Assembly: GCA_016882195.1 (NCBI GenBank)
Contig: VGLU01000009.1
Location: forward strand, 1-50,277
DNA: 50,277 nucleotides
Reading direction: 5' to 3'
From: Thermoproteota archaeon
GTDB taxonomy: Archaea; Thermoproteota; Methanomethylicia; Methanomethylicales; Methanomethylicaceae
The position numbers and the translations under genes are program-made. The notes under the pieces were generated by a model that was not told where the DNA came from, did not search any database, and saw nothing but the letters and a program-made list of their open reading frames with translations. This document shows positions 17,691 through 26,168 of the stretch, piece by piece (position 1 is the first letter of the stretch; the number at the start of each line of letters is the position of its first letter).

Positions 17691-19718
17691 TTGGATGTCA
17701 TAATGTTCCTTCCTTTATCGGCAGGGGTAATCGCTCTGCTATACGCTGGTTTCCTTGCGATGAGCGTCATGAAGGTTGACGAAGGCACGGACAAGATGAA
17801 GAGCATCGCACGGGCAATCAGGGAGGGTGCGAAGGCATACCTCAACAGGCAGTATAAGACGGTCTTCGCCTTCGCCATAGTCATCGCGATAATCCTTGTG
17901 TTCGCCATAAACTGGCAGTCCGGCTTGGGCTTCATTGCGGGAGCGGCGCTCTCGGCCGGCGCGGGTTACATCGGCATGAACATGACGGTCCAAGGCAACG
18001 TAAGGACTGCAAATAAGGCAAGGGAGGGGCTGGCATCGGCGCTCTCGCTGGCCTTCAAGGGCGGCGCGGTCTCAGGCTTCTCCATCGTCGGGCTGGCGCT
18101 TCTCGGCCTAACCGTCTTCTACATCCTGTACGGCAATGCCACGCTCATGGTTGGCTTCGCTTTCGGCGCGTGTCTGATAAGCCTCTTCGCACGTGTGGGA
18201 GGAGGGATCTACACAAAGGCGGCGGACGTGGGTGCAGACCTCGTGGGAAAGGTGGAGGTCGGCATACCAGAGGACGACCCGAGGAACCCAGCCGTGATTG
18301 CGGATAACGTGGGCGACGCCGTGGGCGACTGCGCGGGGATGGGTGCAGACCTCTTCGAGACTTACGTTGTGACCGCCCTCGCTGCGATGCTCCTCGGCTC
18401 TTCTCCTACTGTTTACTCAAAGTTCGGAATAAATGGGGTGATCCTGCCGCTGATCATAGGCGGGCTGGCGATATTCGCGACGGTTATCGGTACTCTCTTC
18501 GTGAGGCTCGGCAAGAGCAAGGCAATAATGAACGCGCTCTACAAAGGAGTCATAGCCACGACGGTGATCTCTGCGGCGTTATTTTACGTCGCCAACCTGT
18601 ACATCACAAACGGTAACATGGGCATATTCATCTCGTCTCTGGTAGGGCTTCTTGTGATGGCGCTCATGGTGGCGATAACCGAGTACTTCACCGCATACCG
18701 GTACAAACCAGTCCTCACAGTGTCGGAGGCCGCCAAGACCGGCGCCGGCACAAACGTCATAGCAGGGCTCGGGATGGGCTTGAGAAGCACGTTCCCGCCA
18801 GTGATCGTGATAGTCGCCGGAATCCTCGTATCGTACTATGCCTCAGGTGGTGCGACCTCGCCCGAGATGGGCGTCTACGGCATATCCATAGCGGCGGCCG
18901 CCATGCTCTCCGCAACCGGGATAATCGTCGCTGTGGACTCGTACGGTCCCATAACCGACAACGCCGGCGGTATCGCCGAGATGGCGGATCTGCCGAAGGA
19001 GGTAAAAGACGTGACCGACCCTCTTGATGCCGTGGGAAACACGACTAAGGCGGTGACTAAGGGATACGCCATCGGATCTGCGGCCCTTGCGGCTTTATCT
19101 CTATTCGCGGCTTACAAGGACGAGATCGTCGTGAGGGGATTGCCGTTCAACCTGACCATCGACGACCCAATCGTGCTGGTGGGCTTGATGCTCGGGGCTG
19201 CCGTTCCTTTTCTGTTTACGTCGTTCCTTACAATGGCGGTCGGCAGGGCAGCATTTAAAGTCGTCGAGGAGGTCAGAAGGCAGTTCAGGGAGACAAAAGG
19301 GATACTTGAGGGTACTGCAAAACCCGATTACGGCAGGGCAGTAGACATCGTCACCAGGGCGGCGCTTAAGGAGATGGCGGTTCCCGCGATAATCGCAATA
19401 GGATCCCCGCTACTGGTCGGTTTCACACTCGGCTATAGGGCGCTCGGCGGCATGCTCATAGGTGTGATACTATCTGGCTTGTTGCTGGCGCTGCTGATGA
19501 CGACCGGCGGTGCTGCCTGGGACAACGCCAAGAAGTACATCGAGCTGGGGAACTTCGGAGGAAAGAGGAGCCCGGCACACGCGGCAGCAGTGGTCGGCGA
19601 CACGGTGGGGGACGCGTTCAAGGATACGGCGGGACCCGCGATCAACCCGCTGATAAAGGTCATGAATACGCTCTCGATACTCTTCCTCGCCCTAATCCTT
19701 ATGTACGCCCTCCTCTAA
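17691..19718 (+). CDS. hppA: Membrane-bound proton-translocating pyrophosphatase, K+-independent type
   Basis: Pumps protons outward with the energy of pyrophosphate hydrolysis, saving energy from biosynthetic PPi. About 16 membrane helices in 675 residues, normal for the family. Active-site signatures: [49 protein letters not shown] (catalytic Asp cluster), and near the C-terminus [11 protein letters not shown] plus [23 protein letters not shown]. The sequence GNTTKA at 449-454 has Lys453 where K+-dependent enzymes have Ala, the known marker of K+-independent H+-PPases. The start may be TTG 17691 or the in-frame ATG at 17703. A TATA-like GCTTAAATATG lies about 45 bp upstream. Confidence 0.96.
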   Translation: MDVIMFLPLSAGVIALLYAGFLAMSVMKVDEGTDKMKSIARAIREGAKAYLNRQYKTVFAFAIVIAIILVFAINWQSGLGFIAGAALSAGAGYIGMNMTVQGNVRTANKAREGLASALSLAFKGGAVSGFSIVGLALLGLTVFYILYGNATLMVGFAFGACLISLFARVGGGIYTKAADVGADLVGKVEVGIPEDDPRNPAVIADNVGDAVGDCAGMGADLFETYVVTALAAMLLGSSPTVYSKFGINGVILPLIIGGLAIFATVIGTLFVRLGKSKAIMNALYKGVIATTVISAALFYVANLYITNGNMGIFISSLVGLLVMALMVAITEYFTAYRYKPVLTVSEAAKTGAGTNVIAGLGMGLRSTFPPVIVIVAGILVSYYASGGATSPEMGVYGISIAAAAMLSATGIIVAVDSYGPITDNAGGIAEMADLPKEVKDVTDPLDAVGNTTKAVTKGYAIGSAALAALSLFAAYKDEIVVRGLPFNLTIDDPIVLVGLMLGAAVPFLFTSFLTMAVGRAAFKVVEEVRRQFRETKGILEGTAKPDYGRAVDIVTRAALKEMAVPAIIAIGSPLLVGFTLGYRALGGMLIGVILSGLLLALLMTTGGAAWDNAKKYIELGNFGGKRSPAHAAAVVGDTVGDAFKDTAGPAINPLIKVMNTLSILFLALILMYALL

Positions 19719-19738
19719 CTTTTTATCCGGTGTATTTT

Positions 19739-19906
19739 TTGAGCGAGCGCACCTTTCTCATCAGGGTCAAAGAGGATACCTACATCAAGATGCTGGAGCT
19801 CCAGAAGGTGCTCAGGTTTCAGGACCAGCAGGACCGAAGAAGGAAGACCATGGACTATGTGATAAGGTACCTGATAAAGAGCTACGAGGAAGGAAAGAAG
19901 CGCTGA
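19739..19906 (+). CDS. Small basic protein, 55 aa, unknown
   Basis: A short open frame follows hppA by 20 bp, with a T-rich spacer between. It starts at TTG 19739 (GTG at 19730 is an alternative) and ends TGA at 19906. It encodes SERTFLIRVKEDTYIKMLEL, a Gln/Arg-rich middle (QDQQDRRRKTMDYV) and a final IRYLIKSYEEGKKR helix. The beta-strand followed by two helices resembles a ribbon-helix-helix layout, but that is only a guess from pattern. Third-position composition and regular codon use suggest it is translated. It could ride on hppA read-through. Confidence 0.5.
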   Translation: MSERTFLIRVKEDTYIKMLELQKVLRFQDQQDRRRKTMDYVIRYLIKSYEEGKKR

Positions 19907-20029
19907 GGTTAAGAAAATGAAGGGACAGTTTTTGCCTCAGATACCCTAGGGGCCCTCATCTTTGCATCGGTTTGCATGACTATCGTCATCGGCATAAAAC
20001 ATAATATTAATGAGAGGTATCAACCTTTC

Positions 20030-20040
20030 GATATATATAA
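20030..20040 (+). promoter_or_regulatory. TATA box of the DUF2099 gene
   Basis: GATATATATAA lies 26 bp before the ATG at 20066. This spacing predicts a leaderless transcript and supports that ATG over the longer reading frame beginning at 19976. Confidence 0.65.
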
Positions 20041-20065
20041 ACCCGAAATAAAAGGTGCAACTTCG

Positions 20066-20926
20066 ATGCGACGTGATGACGTGCATATCGTGGAGGCGTT
20101 AGGCAAAACAAGGGTCGTAATCCGGAGTGGGACCGTTGTAGAGGTCGGTCAGCCCCTGATTAAGGAGTGCCCGCTGGCAAAGAGGTTCAACCAGCCAGTA
20201 TTGGTGATCTGTCCCGAGACCGTCAAGGCAAATATCGAGTACAGGATAAGCTCATTTGGGATGTGCACGAAGGATCGCGCCGTGATCTTGGAGGAGGAGG
20301 ACTTCGTTCTATTCGGGGCTTCTGAGCTGATAAGTTGTGGTATGAGGAAGGGTCTTTTGGACTGCGCGGTCGTGGTGTGTGACGGCGCGGGCACAATGAT
20401 AGCGACAACCCCTAAGCTCGTCCAAGGGACTGGCGGGAGGATGTCCGGGCTCGTAAAAACCGCCCCCATACCAGAGGTCATTAGGAGGATAACTGCCAAT
20501 GGTGGAAAGGTCCTTGATCCGTCTAGGGCAACAATAGACCAAGTTAAGGGTGTTGCAATGGCACGCGAGCTTGGCTTCAAGAGGATAGCAGCAACAGTGA
20601 CAGAACCTAGGGATGCCGAGGCTATAAGGTCACAATACCCGGACACCCTTATATTCGGGGTCCACCTCACAGGCGTCTCAAAGAAGGATGCGGAGCGTTT
20701 GGTCACTGTTTGTGATTTGGTGACGGGGTGTGCCTCAAAGTGGGTCAGGGAGGTTGCTGGCAAGGTGGCGCTCCTTCAGGCGGGGTCCTCAGTCCCCATC
20801 TTCGTACTGACCAGGAGAGGCAAGGACCTCGTGTCGGAGAAGGTCAAGGAGACGCCACTGCGCCTGCTCATTAAGGTAGAGAGGCTGCCCTACTCCAGCG
20901 ACAAGTGCCCCGATCCGCTGGTGTGA
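20066..20926 (+). CDS. DUF2099 protein (methanogenesis marker protein 8 family)
   Basis: Uncharacterised archaeal protein family first listed as a methanogenesis marker. The N-terminus VHIVEALGKTRVVIRSGTVVEVGQPLIKECPLA, the FGMCTKDRAVILEEEDFVLFGASE block, the AVVVCDGAGTMIATTPKLVQGTGGRMSGLV block and later FGVHLTGV fit what I recall of the family. It has conserved Cys in CPLA, GMCT and VCDGAGT. The ATG at 20066 is set by the TATA box 26 bp upstream. The family also occurs in non-methanogenic archaea, so this is not by itself evidence of methanogenesis. Biochemical role unknown. Confidence 0.82.
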   Translation: MRRDDVHIVEALGKTRVVIRSGTVVEVGQPLIKECPLAKRFNQPVLVICPETVKANIEYRISSFGMCTKDRAVILEEEDFVLFGASELISCGMRKGLLDCAVVVCDGAGTMIATTPKLVQGTGGRMSGLVKTAPIPEVIRRITANGGKVLDPSRATIDQVKGVAMARELGFKRIAATVTEPRDAEAIRSQYPDTLIFGVHLTGVSKKDAERLVTVCDLVTGCASKWVREVAGKVALLQAGSSVPIFVLTRRGKDLVSEKVKETPLRLLIKVERLPYSSDKCPDPLV

Positions 20927-21742
20927 TTATTGGATTAGAAATTCGCAGTAAGGATCCCCTTTGTTGATGCACTTCGTCTCCACGCCGCGGCATGCCTTAT
21001 TGAAGAGGGTGCAGGTGAGACCCACCAGGAAGCCCCTCAGGAAGCTGTTCTGATAACCCTTTAGGTCCTTGGTCAGCATGTCCTCGAAGTTGTCCTGTAC
21101 CCTGATTACTACCCTCTTGCCGCGGTCGTCGCACTCCACGAGCTCGAACTTGCCCCAACCGAAGCTCTGAAGCCTTGCCAGGGCTATCTTTATCCTCTCT
21201 GCGTTGGTGAGTTTCCCCTTTAGGTTCAAGAGGACCTTGGCTTTGCCCTCGCCAGCATCGTTCCCCATGAACCACATTATCACCATTCCCCCGGAGCCGA
21301 ACCTCTTCGTCAGCCCCTCGAAGAGTGTTTTCCATGCAGAGGTGCTCAGGGCAGCCATCGGCAGGTAGGCATTGGAGAAGTTGAAGACGAGGGGGAAGCC
21401 CTTCATATTGTAGATAAAGCCCGGGATGCCCGTATCCGTGCACTCGAAGAGGAGGAGCCTCTTGCCAAACCGCTCCTTTATCTCTTTTTCCAGCTCCTTC
21501 TTCAGGTGCTTCTTTCCTGTGAGGTCAACTATGACGAAGTCGTACGCCACAAGATCCTTCTGGTGGGATGTGATGGTGATTAAGACTATACCCTTCTTGT
21601 CAAAGATCTTCAGGAGTTCTGTGGTGGGGCCGAACTCTGGGAGCTCGATCTTTGCCACGACGTAGAGTCCGCAGTAGTCCCTCTCCGGGTCGTAGTAATG
21701 ATCGGACAGGTGCACCGGCATCCACATGGCAACCACCAGCAT
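20927..21742 (-). CDS. V4R-domain protein
   Basis: The C-terminal part (about residues 180-271) matches the V4R (4-vinyl-reductase-like) small-molecule-binding domain: a SFGWGKFELVE strand, SFLRGFLVGLTCTLFNKA helix, and the signature VETKCINKGDPYCEFLI with its paired Cys. The first 130 residues are an alpha/beta domain (VVAKIELPEFGPTTELLKIF, LVAYDFVIVDLTGKK) that resembles an ACT-like ligand domain, though weakly. Probably a cytosolic sensor. A TATA-like GCGTTATAAAAAT on the minus strand lies just upstream. The ATGs at 21727 or 21721 would give a leaderless start, so the true N-terminus may be a few residues shorter. It is convergent with DUF2099, with no gap. Confidence 0.72.
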   Translation of the reverse strand: MLVVAMWMPVHLSDHYYDPERDYCGLYVVAKIELPEFGPTTELLKIFDKKGIVLITITSHQKDLVAYDFVIVDLTGKKHLKKELEKEIKERFGKRLLLFECTDTGIPGFIYNMKGFPLVFNFSNAYLPMAALSTSAWKTLFEGLTKRFGSGGMVIMWFMGNDAGEGKAKVLLNLKGKLTNAERIKIALARLQSFGWGKFELVECDDRGKRVVIRVQDNFEDMLTKDLKGYQNSFLRGFLVGLTCTLFNKACRGVETKCINKGDPYCEFLIQ

Positions 21743-21841
21743 AGGTATTTTTATAACGCTATGATCTATTTTCTTTAAAAGAGTTTTTACTATTATAGAA
21801 TTTTATTGTTCATATATGGTACGATTCGCAGGAAGCGGTCT

Positions 21842-22663
21842 TCAGGGGGTTAGTCGCTTATCTCCAGCCAAAGCCCACCCGCCCTCTACCTTTTGGATGG
21901 AGCCGCTTTTGGCGAGCCCCCTCAGTACCGAGGTCACGACATGTCTCCTCACACCCAACGAGTTGGCCATCTCTTGGTAGCCCACGGGTCGGTCTTTACC
22001 TTCCAAAAGACGACTGATTGTCTCCGCGAGGTAAGAGATCTTAGAGTGGCCGGAGAGATCTGCCCTTATGGGGTAGACCTTGTCAGGGAGACCGAACACC
22101 CCCTCGCCCCTCCTCGTCCTGCTTAGGACCTTGACCTTGCCCCTCGACTGCAGAGCCCTCAGCTGCGCATAGACCGTCGCGGGATCGAACCTCCACCGCA
22201 GTTGCTCCGCCAGCTCTTCGTAGGTCAGCCACCCCGTCTCCAGGAGCTCCATTATGGCTTCCCTGCATTCCAGGGAGGCGCCTCTGCTCTTTGTCTTCAG
22301 GAGGCGCTCCCGTGATGTCACGTTAACCTCCGTCACGTCCCCGCCCTTGATCGCACTTTTCAGAGAGGTCTGATCCCCGTCTATGACCAGATAGATGCCG
22401 AAGCTCGAGGCGAGCTGCACATCTTCAGAGCCCACAGCTCCCGGAGCGACCACGAGTACCGCCCGAGCGTCTCTGCTCTTCTTCAGGTCAAGGAGCTTCA
22501 GCAACTTCTCAGGAAACTTGCGCTTGTTTCTACGGGAGAGAAACTCCACCGCCAGCGGAGGCGGACCGGGGGAGTAGATGTCCAAGAGCCACCGCCTGCT
22601 GCCCGAGACGACCGCGTTAGGCTTCCCGCGTAGCTCAGAAAGTAGTTTTGAACTCACCCACAT
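21842..22663 (-). CDS. Winged-helix DNA-binding protein with an N-terminal alpha/beta domain
   Basis: About 270 residues. The C-terminal half has two winged-helix units: CREAIMELLETGWLTYEELAEQLRWRFDPATVYAQLRALQSRGKV with a wing, then AETISRLLEGKDRPVGYQEMANSLGVRRHVVTSVLRGLAKSG with wing residues after it. The N-terminal half (PNAVVSGSRRWLLDIYS, AVEFLSRRN, ARAVLVVAPGAV, FGIYLVIDGD) is alpha/beta and looks like a degenerate nuclease-like or sensor fold; I cannot identify it. A TATA-like GTTAAATATAGG (about 22693-22704) favours the ATG at 22663 over the TTG at 22681. Likely a transcription regulator; target unknown. Confidence 0.65.
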   Translation of the reverse strand: MWVSSKLLSELRGKPNAVVSGSRRWLLDIYSPGPPPLAVEFLSRRNKRKFPEKLLKLLDLKKSRDARAVLVVAPGAVGSEDVQLASSFGIYLVIDGDQTSLKSAIKGGDVTEVNVTSRERLLKTKSRGASLECREAIMELLETGWLTYEELAEQLRWRFDPATVYAQLRALQSRGKVKVLSRTRRGEGVFGLPDKVYPIRADLSGHSKISYLAETISRLLEGKDRPVGYQEMANSLGVRRHVVTSVLRGLAKSGSIQKVEGGWALAGDKRLTP

Positions 22664-22681
22664 CCCATAACACTGTGTCAA

Positions 22682-23236
22682 TTGTGGTTTTTCCTATATT
22701 TAACATTATGGTAATTTACAACAAATCTCAAGGTAAGAGCTTCCATCGGTATCAAGAAATACCGCTAGCTTCCACAAAGTATTGTTAATTAGTTTACAAA
22801 TTAACCATAAGGATCGGCTACATAATCTAACAATTTATCCATATGGCTATGCTTTTCTGATTCCGTCGCGTTCTTGCCTGCTCTTACAAAATGCTCCGTC
22901 CAGTTTCCACCGATTGTCTACTCTCGAGTGTACTATTTCCATCAGCCCCCCCTGATGTACCATCGGAACGTTTCCCAATATCATTCCGAATGGGAAATGA
23001 TGGTGTGCGGGGGTGGGGAGAGGGATCGGCAGATCTGCCAGCTTTCTCGCAGAGGCTGGCATAGGCGTGGGGGCTGCGCGGAGGAAAGAACCTCCATAAA
23101 AAATGGGGTATTGCCAGACGCCCGTAATCTGATGGTGCGTGAGATATAGATTAAGCGTTTTTTATGTTTGAAAAAATGTGTATTAAAAAGGAGTTTGGCA
23201 CATTTGGTGCGTGTATTCTAAAACGCCCCGTCCGCC
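22682..23236. other. Gene-poor 550-bp region with several inverted repeats
   Basis: No convincing protein gene. Short open frames on both strands at 22847-23149 lack a recognisable product. The stretch holds CATCAG/CTGATG around a C-rich loop (near 22939-22956), TTTCCCA/TGGGAAA (near 22970-22997), the palindrome GGCAGATCTGCC, TGCCAGC/GCTGGCA (near 23036-23061) and GGAGG/CCTCC (near 23080-23096), then a run of six or more Ts near 23157-23163. It could encode a structured RNA on the plus strand, but I could not match RNase P RNA, SRP RNA or tRNA consensus. Confidence 0.4.
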
Positions 23237-23860
23237 TCATTTCCTTCCAGAGGCCACGAATATACTAATGCTCGCAGACTCGCAACCAGAGCGGGACTTG
23301 GCGCAGCAGTTCTCGCCAGCGCAGTCTACCTTTACATCCTTGAGTCCACTTTTGACCAGCCAGCGTTTTACGTCCGACCTCCTGAAGCCCATCCAGCGGT
23401 CGTTGTGCTCGGTCTTTAGAAACTCAAAGTCGTGCTTGTCAAGATCCGTGATCACGAGGATCCCTCCGGGCTTCAGTATCCTTGCCATCTCCCTGATCGC
23501 CGACTGTGGCCTCTCAACGTGGTGAAGGAACATGTTGGCGAATGCGTAGTCCACGCTGCCATCCTCGATGGGGATCGCCTCCGCCTTACCAATTCGGCAG
23601 TCGATCATGGAAAAGTCCCCAAATTTATTCTTCATTTGATGGATCATTTCCTCGGATTGATCCACGGCAATGATCTTGAGACCTTTATGTAGAAGACCCT
23701 CTGTAACGAACCCCGTCCCGGCGCCGATGTCGGCTGCGAGTCTGCCTGGGAGCACCCCGGCGGTGGACATGGCCTTATCCCTCACAGCCTCCGAGAAGAA
23801 CGACTTTCGCATGGTATCCCATTGTTCAGCGACCTTATCGAAGTACTTCTTGCTCCCCAC
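23237..23860 (-). CDS. Class I SAM-dependent methyltransferase (UbiE/ArsM-like)
   Basis: Rossmann-fold methyltransferase of 207 residues. Motif I LAADIGAGTGFVTEGLL (near 41-57), the acidic AVDQSEEMI after strand 2, EAIPIEDGSVDYAFANMFLHHV (motif II/post I region) and ARILKPGGILVITDLDKH (motif III) are all in order. The C-terminus carries KVDCAGENCCAKSRSG with adjacent Cys, a tail common in archaeal methyltransferases encoded with ArsR regulators. Those have been linked to arsenic or other thiophilic substrates (inference). No ArsR gene is adjacent here. Substrate unknown. Confidence 0.85.
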   Translation of the reverse strand: MGSKKYFDKVAEQWDTMRKSFFSEAVRDKAMSTAGVLPGRLAADIGAGTGFVTEGLLHKGLKIIAVDQSEEMIHQMKNKFGDFSMIDCRIGKAEAIPIEDGSVDYAFANMFLHHVERPQSAIREMARILKPGGILVITDLDKHDFEFLKTEHNDRWMGFRRSDVKRWLVKSGLKDVKVDCAGENCCAKSRSGCESASISIFVASGRK

Positions 23861-24039
23861 CGCGATCCCCTCCTTTCACAATCCTAGCAAATAATGATTA
23901 TTTGACCTTTATTGCGGTGGAGCCAGAGGGTCGCTCCGTGAGATCGCTGTTCACTCTTTTATATCAAGCTTTAAATCCATAGGCTCGATAGACTTAGTTG
24001 AACAATGCAAAAATCAGCAAAAAATGAAGGTGCCTATGG

Positions 24040-24612
24040 TTGTCCGAGAAGCAGAGGCTGAACCTTAAGGACGTGCCCTCATGGAACGAGGTCGAGAAAG
24101 TCGTGACAACGATGCTAAAGAGGCACAAGCAGGGAGAGGTATCACTGAGGGATCTCTGCATAGAGGGGCTCTTGGCAACTACGGGCATCAGAACCTCTGA
24201 ACTCCTCCTACTGAAGGCATCGGATTTTGACTTCGACACAAACCTCATCACAATAACACAGCTCAAGAAAAAGGGGGAGTTTGTGAGGCAGACGGTAATA
24301 AGCCAGGATCTGCTGCCCTACGTCAAGGATTACGTGAAGCTCTTCAAGGACGACGAACTGGTCTTCAGGATGACCAGGAGGCAGGTCCTCAACATAACCC
24401 ACAAGTACACCGGGGAGATCCTAGGGAGAAGGATCAGAAACCACGCCTTCCGCCACGCATACGCCATAAGAATCCTCGAAAAGACCCGGGACATAGAGCT
24501 CTGCAGGAGGCTGATCGGTCATTCGAGGCTAGAGACAGTCAAGATATACCTCGATTTTGCCATAGGCGACAGGGTCAAAGAGGTCTCGGATGCCATCAAA
24601 TTTGGTCGATAA
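24040..24612 (+). CDS. Tyrosine recombinase/integrase, catalytic domain only
   Basis: Site-specific recombinase of the XerD/XerA type. The catalytic set is complete: Arg51 in TTGIRTSELL, Lys near 76-78 in the beta-hairpin QLKKKGE, His135-x-x-Arg138 in NHAFRHAYA, His161 in IGHSRLETV and Tyr170 in KIYLDF. At 190 residues it lacks most of the N-terminal core-binding domain found in XerA (about 280). The only in-frame start is a TTG at 24040 with GAAGGTG 7 nt before it. Upstream, CTTTAAA near 23969 may be the TATA box. No phage or attachment site is visible nearby. It may be a host dimer-resolution or regulatory recombinase, or a remnant integrase. Confidence 0.85.
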   Translation: MSEKQRLNLKDVPSWNEVEKVVTTMLKRHKQGEVSLRDLCIEGLLATTGIRTSELLLLKASDFDFDTNLITITQLKKKGEFVRQTVISQDLLPYVKDYVKLFKDDELVFRMTRRQVLNITHKYTGEILGRRIRNHAFRHAYAIRILEKTRDIELCRRLIGHSRLETVKIYLDFAIGDRVKEVSDAIKFGR

Positions 24613-24666
24613 CGTAATCCTGCAGACGTAAATAATAGATAAAAAATAAAAAAGGAAGGTAGGTTC

Positions 24667-25968
24667 TTACCTTCTCCTCATGAGTAACACTGCCGCGACT
24701 ATGATTCCAACGACCACAACTGCAGCCAAGATGTAGTACAGCGTGTAGTCAGGAGGCAGCGTGACGCTGAACGTCCATGTGGAGGTTGCGGTGTTGCCTG
24801 CCGTGTCCTTTACTGTGAGCTGCACCGTGTGGGCCCCTTCCGCCAGTGTCGCGGAGTACGAGACTCCCGTTGCAGTCACCGTCGTGGGGGTGACGGCAGT
24901 GCCGTCCACTGTCAGAACCACTGAACTGACATTGATAGCAACGTTGTCGGAGTAGGAGGCGCCTATCGTTACAGACGTACTGTCCACGGTTGTACCGTTT
25001 GCCGGTGCCAGCGAGGATATCGTTGGTGCCGTGGTGTCCACAGCGAAGGTCCAGCTGGAGGTGGCTACGTTGTTCGATGTGTCCTTTACTGTGAGGGAGA
25101 CGGTGTGCGTGCCCTCGGTCAGTGTTGCGGAGTAGCTCACAGCAGTTGCTGTGACCGTTGTGGGCGTGACTGCTACCCCGTCCACCGTCAGTACCACTGA
25201 ACTGACATTGATAGCAACGTTGTCGGAGTAGGACGCACCTATGCTCACCGATGTGCTTGCAGAGATGGTTCCGTCTGCTGGCGTTAGACCAGATATTACT
25301 GGTGCCGTTGTATCTATTGTTATTGTAAAGGTCCAGGTCATGTTGGCAGAGTTACCTGCGGTGTCCTTGACCTCGAAGTAGACTGTGTGGCTCCCCTGTG
25401 AGAGATCGGCCGCCGGCGTGTACTGAGTTGCGGTGGCTGTAACCGTAGCGCTGGCGGTCACGTCGGCTCCATCCACGGTAAGCTTCGCACTGGTGGTGTT
25501 TATTGCCACGTTGTCAGAGTAGCTCACGGTTATAGTCGGTCTTGCAGTGGTGACGGTAGAATCTGCTGCCGGAGTCACAGACGATATTACCGGTGCAGTT
25601 GTGTCGGCCGCGGCTTGGAGAGTAAAGGTTGCATTGATGGCCTCGCCTCCCGAGAACGCCCTTACCGTGTAAGTCCCGTATGACCATGCACCCGTAGGGA
25701 TGGTCGACGGTATTGCAAATGACTTAGAGTAAGAGCCGTCCGCACCTGCAGTAAAGTAGTCAATTGCGATCATTGAACCCAATGGGTTATATATCTGGAT
25801 GGTTACGTCCGCAGCGGCGGTCGCCGTTCCAGTAACAGTTATGCTCTCGCCTGGGTTGTAGGTAGGCTTGTTGGTATTAACAGTTAGTGGAGAGGCTGAG
25901 GTGATCGCTATAGTAGCCCCAATCAGAAGGATCAGCATCACTAAGACTGTAGCTTTTTTACAAGACAT
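24667..25968 (-). CDS. Membrane-anchored surface protein with Ig-like (Big) repeats
   Basis: Exported protein of 433 residues. An N-terminal signal peptide (ATVLVMLILLIGATIAITSA) is followed by an MG2/CARDB-like domain (VNTNKPTYNPGESITVTGTA, to about residue 120). Three tandem Ig-like repeats of 90-odd residues come next, each opening DTTAPxISxLxPAxGT and containing SYSDNVAIN, LTVDG and a HTVxxxVKDTxxN-W strand. A C-terminal helix (LYYILAAVVVVGIIVAAVLL) with an RRR stop-transfer anchors it. Repeats two and three share a 41-bp identical DNA block, showing recent duplication or conversion. Likely cell-surface adhesion or envelope protein. TATA at 26002-26013. Confidence 0.85.
   Translation of the reverse strand: MSCKKATVLVMLILLIGATIAITSASPLTVNTNKPTYNPGESITVTGTATAAADVTIQIYNPLGSMIAIDYFTAGADGSYSKSFAIPSTIPTGAWSYGTYTVRAFSGGEAINATFTLQAAADTTAPVISSVTPAADSTVTTARPTITVSYSDNVAINTTSAKLTVDGADVTASATVTATATQYTPAADLSQGSHTVYFEVKDTAGNSANMTWTFTITIDTTAPVISGLTPADGTISASTSVSIGASYSDNVAINVSSVVLTVDGVAVTPTTVTATAVSYSATLTEGTHTVSLTVKDTSNNVATSSWTFAVDTTAPTISSLAPANGTTVDSTSVTIGASYSDNVAINVSSVVLTVDGTAVTPTTVTATGVSYSATLAEGAHTVQLTVKDTAGNTATSTWTFSVTLPPDYTLYYILAAVVVVGIIVAAVLLMRRR
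24917..24957. repeat. 41-bp identical repeat, copy 1 (inside Ig-repeat gene)
   Basis: Exactly identical to 25193-25233, offset 276 bp (92 codons). It encodes the YSDNVAINVSSVV strand of Ig repeats two and three. Identity at synonymous sites implies recent duplication or gene conversion. Confidence 0.85.
25193..25233. repeat. 41-bp identical repeat, copy 2 (inside Ig-repeat gene)
   Basis: Second copy of the block at 24917-24957, in the preceding Ig repeat of the same gene. Confidence 0.85.
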
Positions 25969-26001
25969 TACTTCTTTCTCCTAGATGAACTGGGTAGCTA
26001 T

Positions 26002-26013
26002 TTTTTATAAAAG
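26002..26013 (-). promoter_or_regulatory. TATA box of the Ig-repeat surface gene
   Basis: Reads CCTTTTATAAAA on the minus strand, about 35 bp before the ATG at 25968. AGGAGAAAGAAG precedes the start codon as a ribosome-binding site. Confidence 0.55.
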
Positions 26014-26043
26014 GGTTTCGAATGAGCGCGCCGGAGAGTTTAA

Positions 26044-26089
26044 GTTCTAAAAGTAGAACGATCTAAACTTCAAATTCTAAAAATGGAAT
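26044..26089. promoter_or_regulatory. Two inverted repeats upstream of the surface-protein promoter
   Basis: GTTCTA/TAGAAC with an AAAG loop (26044-26059) and ATTCTA/TGGAAT with an AAAA loop (26074-26089; one G-T pair) are spaced 30 bp apart, 35-85 bp upstream of the TATA box on the minus strand. They share the core TTCTAAAA. They may be operator sites for the surface-protein gene, or structure at the 3' end of the radical SAM transcript. Both readings are inference. Confidence 0.4.
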
Positions 26090-26168
26090 GGACTATGGGC
26101 AGATCTTTTCATTAAAACTTCCAGAGCGCTGTCATTGCGTTAAGCATTCTCGCTACGCCCTCTCGCGT

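Noticed and set aside
23080-23100. GAGGAAAG as the conserved 5' box of RNase P RNA
   Set aside because: The flanking bases do not continue the consensus, the box lies near the 3' end of the structured stretch, and no ACAGAA partner is placed correctly.
22847-23149. Overlapping open frames on both strands in the intergenic region
   Set aside because: Odd composition, no recognisable motif, no ribosome site, and the region holds inverted repeats instead.
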